A stretch of DNA of 64,000 nucleotides, taken from the NCBI GenBank assembly GCA_049642465.1, contig JBAROV010000155.1, positions 8,548 through 72,547 of the forward strand, written 5' to 3'. Position numbers and translations under genes: made by a program. Under the pieces are notes generated by a model. The model was not told the DNA's origin, did not search any database, and saw only the letters and a list, made by a program, of their open reading frames with translations. Positions 15,646 to 22,606 of this stretch are shown here, in pieces. Numbering within the stretch: position 1 is the first letter of the stretch; the number at the start of each line of letters is the position of its first letter. The stretch is from CAWDPQ01 sp049642465. GTDB lineage: Bacteria > Acidobacteriota > Vicinamibacteria > Vicinamibacterales > 2-12-FULL-66-21.

Positions 15646-17230
15646 ACCGCCGCACGCGCTGGACGCGGTCGAAGTTAATGACGGCCAGCTGGTAGTCGAG
15701 ATACGCGCGCTGCTCGTTGTCGCGAGCGACTGCGAGGTCGCGCTGCGCTTGAATCACCAGAAAGCTCGTAGACATCCCCACCTCGAACCGCTTCTGCTCC
15801 GCGTCGAGACGCTGTTCCGCCAGCTCACGACCGAGTTGCGCCGTCTCGATTCGCTGCCGGTCTTGTTCCAGCCTCAGCGCCGCGTCCCGCACCTCGCGGA
15901 CGACGGTCAACTCCAGACTGCGGAGCCGCGCCGTGGCCTGGTCGCGTTCCAGCCGCGCGCGCGCGAGGTTCGCTTCTTCGAGGCTGCGGCCGACCGGATA
16001 CGTCAGCGTGAATCCAACCGACCAGGTTGGATAATCGGCACCCAGCACCTGCCCGAGCACCGATCCGAATGACGTCTCGTCAGCGCCCACAACTGTTCCA
16101 GGGAAGCCGCCGCTCCTCAGCAGACGGGTACCTCCCTGACCGTTCGTGAGATACGTGGCCTGCGCGCGGAGATCGGGCATCGTCTCGTTGCGAGCGAGCA
16201 GCACAGTCGTATCCGCGTTCTCGATCAGCCGCCGCGCTTCGACGATATCGGCGCGCTCGCCCAACGCGCGCCGGACGGCCGCATCCACATCGGGCTGGAC
16301 GCCAATCGGCGGGACTCGATCCGCCGGTTCGAGCCGCAGCGTCCAGTAGTCAGCCCGTTTGGGATCGAGCACCAACGTACGCAGAACGTCCTGCGCCTGC
16401 AACGCCTGAGTTCTCGCGACGATCAGATTCTCCCGCCGCTGCGCGACTTCGGCGCGGGCGCTGACGAGATCGAGCGGCGGCGACTGACCGACATCGACGC
16501 GCGCGCGGTTCGTCCGCTCGAGCTCTAACGCGAGATCGAGCGAGCGCTGCTGCACTTCGACGGCGGTCGTCGCGCTCACGAGCGCCCAGTAAGCCGCCTC
16601 GGCGTTCGTGGCGACCTGCGACGCGCGTTCCTGCAACTGCACATCGGCAATGGAGCGATTGCGGCGAGCAATCTCGAGCTGCGCACGCGCCGGATCGAGT
16701 TTGAAATTTCGCAGCAGCGGCTGCGAGATCGCCGCTCGCAAACTGGACGTGAGCGACGGGGTGAACGTCGTGATCGGGTTCGTCGTCGTCGTTCTCGCGG
16801 ATGTGAACGAGACGTCGTAGGATGTGCCGCCCCACGGCAGGAGCTGCGTCAGCCCCGCACTGCCAGACCAGAAGCGCGTCTGGAGGGACGCATCCCCGGA
16901 AAAGAAGTTTGTAGAGGGCACCGTATCGCTGTTGCGGAGAAGCGAAGACGTGGCGGTCGGCACGAACGCGGCGCGCGCCGCGGCCACACGCGCGTCGCTG
17001 ACGAGCGGCTCGTACCTCGTGACGGCAAGGTCCGGATTGTTCTCCGTCGCGAGCCTCACCGCTTCGTCTCGCGTCAGACGAAGCACGGTGCCCGAGGTGT
17101 CAGCAGGCGGCGCCTGAGCACCCGCGACCGATGACAACGACAGAACAAACCCCGCCAAAAGTATGAGGATCACGCCCTCCTTCTGGCCGATCGAAGTGCG
17201 CCAGCAATCCCGACTACCCAGAGCCTTCAT
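15644..17230 (-). CDS. TolC-like outer-membrane efflux protein
   Basis: 528 residues with a signal peptide (ILILLAGFVLSLSSVAGAQA) and two outer_membrane_efflux repeats. It shows LTRDEAVRLATENNPDLAVTRYEP, then long amphipathic helices, VGQSPPLDLVSARAEVAQRRENL in the first half and VGMSTSFLVIQAQRDLAVARDNE in the second. This is the trimeric outer-membrane channel of RND or ABC efflux and type I secretion systems. No pump partner lies nearby, so its substrate is open. ATG 17230 is chosen for AGAAAGGGCGT upstream and the signal peptide. It diverges from phhB with only 28 bp between starts. Confidence 0.9.
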   Translation of the reverse strand: MKALGSRDCWRTSIGQKEGVILILLAGFVLSLSSVAGAQAPPADTSGTVLRLTRDEAVRLATENNPDLAVTRYEPLVSDARVAAARAAFVPTATSSLLRNSDTVPSTNFFSGDASLQTRFWSGSAGLTQLLPWGGTSYDVSFTSARTTTTNPITTFTPSLTSSLRAAISQPLLRNFKLDPARAQLEIARRNRSIADVQLQERASQVATNAEAAYWALVSATTAVEVQQRSLDLALELERTNRARVDVGQSPPLDLVSARAEVAQRRENLIVARTQALQAQDVLRTLVLDPKRADYWTLRLEPADRVPPIGVQPDVDAAVRRALGERADIVEARRLIENADTTVLLARNETMPDLRAQATYLTNGQGGTRLLRSGGFPGTVVGADETSFGSVLGQVLGADYPTWSVGFTLTYPVGRSLEEANLARARLERDQATARLRSLELTVVREVRDAALRLEQDRQRIETAQLGRELAEQRLDAEQKRFEVGMSTSFLVIQAQRDLAVARDNEQRAYLDYQLAVINFDRVQRVRR

Positions 17231-17258
17231 ACGCCCTTTCTCCGAAGTATGCTGAAAC

Positions 17259-17552
17259 ATGGCAAAAATACCGCAGGACGAAGCACGTCAATTGATGCAG
17301 AATCTGCCTGGTTGGCAACTTGATGGTGAGACGCTACGGCGGCAGTTCACGTTCCCCGGATTCGCCGATGCCACAGCGTTCGTGGTCCGGCTTGCGTTTG
17401 ACGCCGAAGCGGCCGACCATCATCCTGACATTCTGGTCCAATACAAGCGCGTCACGCTCGGGTTTACGACCCACAGCGCCGGCGGATTGACGAAACGCGA
17501 TTTCGATGGCGCCCGCGTGGCGGACGCACTCGCCGCGCGCATGGGCGGTTGA
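17259..17552 (+). CDS. phhB: Pterin-4a-carbinolamine dehydratase
   Basis: 97 residues. Dehydrates 4a-hydroxytetrahydrobiopterin, recycling the cofactor of aromatic amino acid hydroxylases; in bacteria the family also occurs with molybdopterin roles. Landmarks are LPGWQL, the active-site motif ADHHPDI and VTLGFTTHSAGGLTKRDF. A TATGCT box at 17248-17253 ends 5 nt before the ATG and no Shine-Dalgarno is present, so it is likely leaderless. The MerR-type gene overlaps its stop. No phenylalanine hydroxylase gene is in the window. Confidence 0.93.
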   Translation: MAKIPQDEARQLMQNLPGWQLDGETLRRQFTFPGFADATAFVVRLAFDAEAADHHPDILVQYKRVTLGFTTHSAGGLTKRDFDGARVADALAARMGG

Positions 17553-18058
17553 TGCAGCTCAAGAACACCTACAGCTCGCGGGAAGTCGCCGCGATGACGG
17601 GACTCACGGCCCGTCAGCTGCAGTGGTGGGACTCGCGGCGGTTGTTTGCTCCCGCCATTCGATCGCACCGGACACCCGCAGGTGGCTTCACGGAGCGGCG
17701 CTACACCCCCGTCGATGTACTGGAACTCATGGTCCTCGCGGAGCTTCGGCGCCAGGGGATCTCGGTCGGTCGCATCAGGCTGTTGCTCGATACGTTGCGT
17801 CAACAGTTCGGCGTCCGGTTGTTTGATGCCATTGGCGGTGGTGGTCCTCTTACGCTGCTTACCGACGGCACAGATATCTACGCACGCACCGCACATGGAG
17901 AGTTTTTCAATCTGTTGAAAGATCCGGCACAGCCGCTGCTGGTCATTGGCGACGAACTGCCGCTCAAGGAACTGACAGCAAGGGCGCGTGGGCACAGGAA
18001 GAAGAAGCGCGGAGCGACACGCAAGGGCGCGGCGCAGGGGCGTGACGACCGCGCCTAA
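17552..18058 (+). CDS. MerR-family transcriptional regulator
   Basis: 168 residues. The N-terminal winged helix has YSSREVAAMTGLTARQLQWWDSR and GGFTERRYTPVDVLELMVLAELRRQGIS, the classical MerR DNA-binding arrangement. The effector part is short, with no conserved metal cysteines, and ends in a basic tail (ARGHRKKKRGATRKG). The ATG at 17552 overlaps the phhB stop as TGATG; the TTG one codon earlier is less likely. Its target is unknown. The stop overlaps the convergent BMC gene by 4 bp. Confidence 0.83.
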   Translation: MQLKNTYSSREVAAMTGLTARQLQWWDSRRLFAPAIRSHRTPAGGFTERRYTPVDVLELMVLAELRRQGISVGRIRLLLDTLRQQFGVRLFDAIGGGGPLTLLTDGTDIYARTAHGEFFNLLKDPAQPLLVIGDELPLKELTARARGHRKKKRGATRKGAAQGRDDRA

Positions 18059-18342
18059 CCGATCGGGAACACCTTATCGAGTCCGTCGGCCGGCCGCGGA
18101 ATCACGTGCACGCCGACAAGTTCACCGACACGGCGAGCAGCGGCCGCGCCAGCATCCGTCGCCGCTTTGACGGACGCCACGTCGCCGCGAACAATCGCGG
18201 TCACCAGGCCGGCATCGACCTTCTGCCATCCGACGAACAGGACGTTGGCAGCCTTCACCATCGCGTCGGCCGCCTCAATCATGCCCACGAGGCCGCGCGT
18301 TTCCACGAGGCCCAGCGCTTCGCCGGGAAGTTCCTTTGCCAT
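18055..18342 (-). CDS. Bacterial microcompartment shell protein (BMC-H)
   Basis: 95 residues, a single BMC domain of PduA/EutM/CsoS1 type: EALGLVETRGLVGMIEAADAMVKAANV, then VGWQKVDAGLVTAIVRGDV with the hexamer pore-region motif, and VKAATDAGAAAARRVGELVGVHVIPRP. Such proteins form the hexagonal tiles of proteinaceous organelles. No other shell, vertex or encapsulated-enzyme gene is in the window, so this is an orphan or satellite shell gene. Upstream on the same strand lies a PLP enzyme that may be co-transcribed. AGGA precedes the ATG. Confidence 0.93.
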   Translation of the reverse strand: MAKELPGEALGLVETRGLVGMIEAADAMVKAANVLFVGWQKVDAGLVTAIVRGDVASVKAATDAGAAAARRVGELVGVHVIPRPADGLDKVFPIG

Positions 18343-18360
18343 GAGTCCTGTTACTTTACA

Positions 18361-18402
18361 GCTTCCGGCTTCCGGCTTCCAGCTTCCGGCTTCCAGCTCC
18401 CG
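18361..18402. repeat. Short tandem repeat, six 7-bp units
   Basis: Six 7-bp units GCTTCCG/GCTTCCA/GCTCCCG in a row, between the shell gene and the PLP-enzyme gene. Same style as the other intergenic repeats but with its own unit. Confidence 0.85.
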
Positions 18403-18406
18403 GCTG

Positions 18407-19528
18407 TTACTGAATGCGGCCGCGCGCGGAAATGTCGAGACGCTCGAGCGGTAAACCGCCGCTCACGAGCCACGCGTCATCCACCATATTAGACACGACA
18501 CAGGCGTGGTTCGGGACGATACGTACGAGGTCGCCTGGTTTCAGCGTTGATTCACCTCGGACGCGCACGGTCGCATGTTCCTCTGACAATCTCTCGATGA
18601 GCAGCCCGCGATCCGGCTGCGTGCTGTCGAGCGATTCGAGCACAACACCGAATCCGCCGACGTCACCGGCTCCGCGCGCGAGGTCGGTCGTCAGCGTCTT
18701 GCTGCCCGCGTCGAAAATCAGGCGGTCAGGTACCGGCCGACTCACCACACGCGATAGCACGGTAAGTGCACAGTCGTCCCACGACGCAGATCCCAGTTCA
18801 ACCTGCGTGCGATCGTAATACACATAGTTCCCGGGCCGCAGTTCGGTGATGCCTGCCTCACGAACGCTGTAGCGAGCCGTAGGAGTGCTGCCGACACTGA
18901 CTTCGTCCACCTGAACGCCCGCGTGCCCTGCCTTCTCCTTGAGAGTCGTCAGCAGACGCGCCTCAGTTGCGGCAATCGCCGCAATTTCCGCGTCAGACAC
19001 CGCGCCATACGAATGGCCGGCGTGGCTGAGCAACCCGCGAAAGGTCAATCCCGGCAACTCTGCGACGCGCGCAATGAAATCCGCGGCCCCGTCGGCCTCT
19101 GGATCGATACCGCAGCGATGCAGGCCGACGTCCACCTTGACGAGGACGTCTACCGTCGTGCCGGCTTCGACGAAGATCCGCGACCACTCTCGCGCGACGG
19201 TGAGGTCATCGACAATGAACGAGAAATGCGTGCGATTGAGCAGTACCAGCACGCGCGAGGCATTCGCCGGGTTCAGAGGGTACGGGACGCGGATATCTGC
19301 GATGCCGGCGTTGGCGAAGATTTCCGCCTCGCCGAGCTTGGCGCAGCAGATGCCAACCGCGCCGCGCGCGACCTGGATGTGCGCGATGTCCGTACTCTTA
19401 TGGGTCTTTGCGTGAGGCCGCAGACGGATCTGCCGGGCATCGACGGCAGCCTGCATGCGCTCGATGTTGCGCTCGAGCTTCTGCTGATCGATGAGGACGG
19501 AGGGGGTGCGAAGAGAAGCGAGCGTCAC
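18407..19528 (-). CDS. D-threonine aldolase / D-serine dehydratase-like PLP protein
   Basis: 373 residues, alanine-racemase-type N-terminal TIM barrel plus a C-terminal metal-binding domain. The N-terminus LRTPSVLIDQQKLERNIERM and the PLP lysine in RPHAKTHKS are typical. The C-terminal VRIVPNHACVVSNM carries the His and Cys that bind the divalent metal in D-threonine aldolase and eukaryotic-type D-serine dehydratase. It probably acts on a D-beta-hydroxy amino acid; the exact reaction cannot be told. The gene lies between a long hairpin and the BMC shell gene, so aldehyde production for a microcompartment is a possible but unproven link. Confidence 0.85.
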   Translation of the reverse strand: MTLASLRTPSVLIDQQKLERNIERMQAAVDARQIRLRPHAKTHKSTDIAHIQVARGAVGICCAKLGEAEIFANAGIADIRVPYPLNPANASRVLVLLNRTHFSFIVDDLTVAREWSRIFVEAGTTVDVLVKVDVGLHRCGIDPEADGAADFIARVAELPGLTFRGLLSHAGHSYGAVSDAEIAAIAATEARLLTTLKEKAGHAGVQVDEVSVGSTPTARYSVREAGITELRPGNYVYYDRTQVELGSASWDDCALTVLSRVVSRPVPDRLIFDAGSKTLTTDLARGAGDVGGFGVVLESLDSTQPDRGLLIERLSEEHATVRVRGESTLKPGDLVRIVPNHACVVSNMVDDAWLVSGGLPLERLDISARGRIQ

Positions 19529-19541
19529 CCGTTCAGCTTAC

Positions 19542-19632
19542 AGGAGATCAAGAGAGTCTTCACAGGAGGTCAAGAGTTCAGGAGACAACCTCCTGGTCTC
19601 CTTATCTCCTGTGAATATTCTCTTGATCTCCT
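19542..19632. terminator. Large imperfect hairpin, about 91 nt
   Basis: Nested inverted repeats: AGGAGATCAAGAGA (19542-19555) with TCTCTTGATCTCCT (19619-19632), TTCACAGGAG (19559-19568) with CTCCTGTGAA (19606-19615), and CAGGAG (19579-19584) with CTCCTG (19590-19595). The arms are built from repeats of CAGGAG-TCAAGAG. It lies just after the DUF1501 stop at the end of a long leftward gene run, so a terminator or RNA-stabilising role is plausible. There is no U-tract. Confidence 0.7.
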
Positions 19633-19636
19633 GATC

Positions 19637-20875
19637 TCATGTGAAGAGCCCCAGCGGCGAGGGCGCCGTGAAACGCGGAAACACGGCGCGAGTGTCGGTC
19701 AGGCCGAGATGTCCGCGGACCACCTCGTTGAACACCGCACGAAAGTCGGTGGTCACTGCAAGGTCACGCCCGTCGTAGCGCTGTTCTCTCGCCAGCCCCG
19801 GCCACCGACCGTAGATCCGGCCACCCCGTACCGCGCCGCCAATCACCATCATGGCGTTGCCGTGCCCGTGATCCGTGCCGCGGTTCCCGTTTTCCGCGAC
19901 CGCTCGTCCAAACTCAGACATCGTCAGAATCACCACATCCTGCATCCGATCGCCGAGGTCACGAACAAGCGCCGCGATGCCGCGCGCGAAATCGTCGAGG
20001 CGAAGGGCGAGTTGACCGATCGCCGCCCCCTCGTTGACGTGATGATCCCAGTTGCCGGACTCTGCGAACGCAACCTCCAGACCGACATTGGCCTTGACGA
20101 GTTGGGCAATCTGCCGGAGCGCCTCGCCGTACGCCGAGCGGGGATACTCTGCGCCATTCTCGGGCGCGTAGCGTGAGGGGTCCGCTTGCTTGAGCATCCG
20201 AATGGCGTCGAACGCTTCACGCCCGGTGGAATGGAGCACGCGATCGGCTGCCGCCGCATACTCCGACTCGAACGAGGACTGCACCATGTCGCTCGCCTGG
20301 CCGGCTCGTATCCCGAATCGATCGATCTGGCCGATCGCGAGTGCGGGTGCGAGGCCTTGCAGCGCGCGAGGCAACTGCGGCGCAAGCGCGACGGCGCGAA
20401 ATGGAGTTTGCGCGTCGTGTTCCTTCGCATGGAGGTAGCGGTTCAACCATCCATCCGGCGTACTCTTCACGCCTGGAGTCGCCGTCTCCATGTAATCCTG
20501 CGCGTCGAAGTGCGAGCGCGTGCCGTCAGGTGAGCCACAAGCGTGAACGATGGCAAGCTGGTGCGCATCGTACAGTGGCTTGAGCGGTTCGAGGCGAGGG
20601 TGCAGGCCAAAGAAGCCGTTGAGGTCCAGCGCCGACTGCCCATCCCTGCCAGGCTGCGCGATGGCAATCGTCGGTCGCGCGGTGTAATAGTCGCGCTCAG
20701 CAAAGGGAACGATCATGTTCAGGCCATCAACCGCGCCGCGCTGAAAGACCGTGATGAGCACGCGGCGACGGGTCGGGCCGGCAGCTGCAACCGTTCGCGC
20801 GAGGAACTCGGGCGCGAACCCCAGACTCACCAGGGCCAATCCACCGTTCTTCAGGAAGACTCGGCGCGACAGCAT
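19637..20875 (-). CDS. DUF1501 family protein, Tat-exported
   Basis: 412 residues beginning MLSRRVFLKNGGLALVSLGF, a twin-arginine signal. The body has the DUF1501 features VFQRGAVDGLNMIVPF, SGNWDHHVNEG, ILTMSEFGRAVAENGNRGTDHGHG and GGAVRGGRIYG, with alkaline-phosphatase-superfamily style metal-ligand motifs. DUF1501 and DUF1800 genes travel together in Acidobacteria, Planctomycetes and Bacteroidota, with an unknown envelope or sulfatase-like role. It follows the DUF1800 gene by 6 bp and is the last gene before the big hairpin. Confidence 0.92.
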   Translation of the reverse strand: MLSRRVFLKNGGLALVSLGFAPEFLARTVAAAGPTRRRVLITVFQRGAVDGLNMIVPFAERDYYTARPTIAIAQPGRDGQSALDLNGFFGLHPRLEPLKPLYDAHQLAIVHACGSPDGTRSHFDAQDYMETATPGVKSTPDGWLNRYLHAKEHDAQTPFRAVALAPQLPRALQGLAPALAIGQIDRFGIRAGQASDMVQSSFESEYAAAADRVLHSTGREAFDAIRMLKQADPSRYAPENGAEYPRSAYGEALRQIAQLVKANVGLEVAFAESGNWDHHVNEGAAIGQLALRLDDFARGIAALVRDLGDRMQDVVILTMSEFGRAVAENGNRGTDHGHGNAMMVIGGAVRGGRIYGRWPGLAREQRYDGRDLAVTTDFRAVFNEVVRGHLGLTDTRAVFPRFTAPSPLGLFT

Positions 20876-20881
20876 GGCGTC

Positions 20882-22564
20882 CTACCTTTTCTGAAACTCG
20901 GGAGACCCGAGGATGAGTGCAATCGACTGCGCGGTGGTGGTCGCCTTTGCCACCGTCGCGCGCGTCGATGCAGAAACATCTCCGGCGAGAGCCGTCTGGA
21001 ACAGCGCTTCGCGGTCTGGAGCTGCAGACGCGTCAATCGGTCCTCCTCGTTTCAACCCACGCAGCTTGCCCTGGGTCAGCGAGACGGCAAAGTTCATTCG
21101 GTTCAGCAGTGCGCCAGTATTGACCCAGGCGTCGGCACGATCGGCATAGCCGGTTGGCGGCTGGCAGAAGTACAGCGGCATTCCCAATTCCCGCAGCGCC
21201 TGCACCATCGGCAGTGCACCAGCGACGTCGACCTCCGCGGCTCGCGTCGCACTCACCACGAACTCGTACGGGGACTTGACCTTCGCACGGTAGGCTGCTG
21301 GCGCGAAGAATTCCGGCGACGTCACGATCGTCCGGACGACTTCACGAATGTCTCCACCGGTCTCGCGAAAGCGCGCGGCAGCCCGATCGACGAGCGATGG
21401 CGGTGGGACATCGGCCACAAACTTCCGCGCAAGTTTCGTGGCAACGAACCGGGCGGTCGAGGGATGCGCGGCCAGAATATCCAGCACCTGTTCTCCGTCC
21501 TTCTTGCCGCCGCCCGCCTTGATTCGATGTCCCAGCACGACCTTCTCGCCGTCATCGTGGATCCGCGGCTCGAACCTGAAGCTACCTCCCTGGCGAGGCA
21601 TTTCGATCGTCCATCCGGTAAACGCCCGCGCGACTTCCTGCACGTCTTTCTGGGTGTACCCGCCGTCGACGCCCAGCGTGTGCAATTCCATCAGTTCACG
21701 CGCGTAGTTCTCGTTGAGCCCGAGCGGCGGGCGATTCGGTTGATTCGCGACCTGCGGCACACCGCGCCGACGCAGAAGTTGGGCCCGTCGTGCCACTCGG
21801 TCCTGGTTTGGGGCGGCACTCTGCCAATTATCGAGATAGAACAGCATCGCGGGGCTGTGCGCCGTCGCGCCGAGCAGATCCCTGAACCTTCCCAGCACGT
21901 GCGGCCGGATCACGTCCCGCTCGTACTCGGTCAGATACAGGCGCGTGGCACCCTTGCCCGCAAACACGTTGAAGTGGTTGAACCAGAAATCAACCAGCAC
22001 TTCTTCCAGTTGACGGTCGCTGTGGACCGCCCGAATGAGTCGCTGTTGCGAGAGCTCAGCGAGGACCGAGCGTTCGGCTCGCATCGCGTCCATTTGGTCC
22101 GGCGATCGCAACTCCCTGCGAGTCATCTCGGGGTCAGGCGGGGTTGCCCCCCCCGCACGGGCCTGCCGCTGTTGTTCACGCCGGCGCAGCGTCAGGGCGG
22201 GAATGTAGTACTCCTCCGCCAGTTCGCGCGTCGATTTCTGAAGCGTCTGGAACGGCGCCAATCGAGCCGCAATCTCCTCGTCTGGAATGCGCTCGGGGTG
22301 AAGTTGTCGATCGATGTATTGTGCGAGTCCGACGCTCCGCACGCGCGCGATCTCGCCAGCAGTGGGGCCGAACCCGATGCGATTGAGCACGTGGACAATC
22401 GTTCGATCGTCGGGCGAGGCTGGGACCGCTGCCGCCTTCTTCTGCGCGAGGAGGTCGGGGCCCGCAATCAGCAAAACCGCCGCAAGGAGCGCCAGCAGCG
22501 CTTGCCTCCCGAACGAGGCGCGACCAGCCTCCGCACTGATAAATGTCATCCGACGGTCACTCAT
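20882..22564 (-). CDS. DUF1800 family protein
   Basis: About 560 residues with an N-terminal signal or anchor (ALLALLAAVLLIAGPDLLA). DUF1800 features: HVLNRIGFGPTAGEIARV, VDFWFNHFNVFAGKG, NENYARELMELHTLGVDGGYTQKDV and AFTGWTIE. Biochemical role unknown; the family is always paired with DUF1501. The ATG at 22564 is preferred because GGCAGG lies 8 nt upstream; a GTG three codons earlier is the alternative. It follows the VWA-TPR gene by 42 bp in the same direction. Confidence 0.92.
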   Translation of the reverse strand: MSDRRMTFISAEAGRASFGRQALLALLAAVLLIAGPDLLAQKKAAAVPASPDDRTIVHVLNRIGFGPTAGEIARVRSVGLAQYIDRQLHPERIPDEEIAARLAPFQTLQKSTRELAEEYYIPALTLRRREQQRQARAGGATPPDPEMTRRELRSPDQMDAMRAERSVLAELSQQRLIRAVHSDRQLEEVLVDFWFNHFNVFAGKGATRLYLTEYERDVIRPHVLGRFRDLLGATAHSPAMLFYLDNWQSAAPNQDRVARRAQLLRRRGVPQVANQPNRPPLGLNENYARELMELHTLGVDGGYTQKDVQEVARAFTGWTIEMPRQGGSFRFEPRIHDDGEKVVLGHRIKAGGGKKDGEQVLDILAAHPSTARFVATKLARKFVADVPPPSLVDRAAARFRETGGDIREVVRTIVTSPEFFAPAAYRAKVKSPYEFVVSATRAAEVDVAGALPMVQALRELGMPLYFCQPPTGYADRADAWVNTGALLNRMNFAVSLTQGKLRGLKRGGPIDASAAPDREALFQTALAGDVSASTRATVAKATTTAQSIALILGSPEFQKR

Positions 22565-22606
22565 AATGTGCACCTGCCACGTTAGACCACTGAGCGGGCC
22601 GCAGGG

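Noticed and set aside
18055..18342. A complete microcompartment operon
   Set aside because: Only one shell gene is present, with no vertex protein, trimer or signature enzyme cluster.
20543..22585. A 680-codon open frame opposite the DUF1501/DUF1800 genes
   Set aside because: It is a shadow of two clear families on the other strand, with no plausible start signals or domains.
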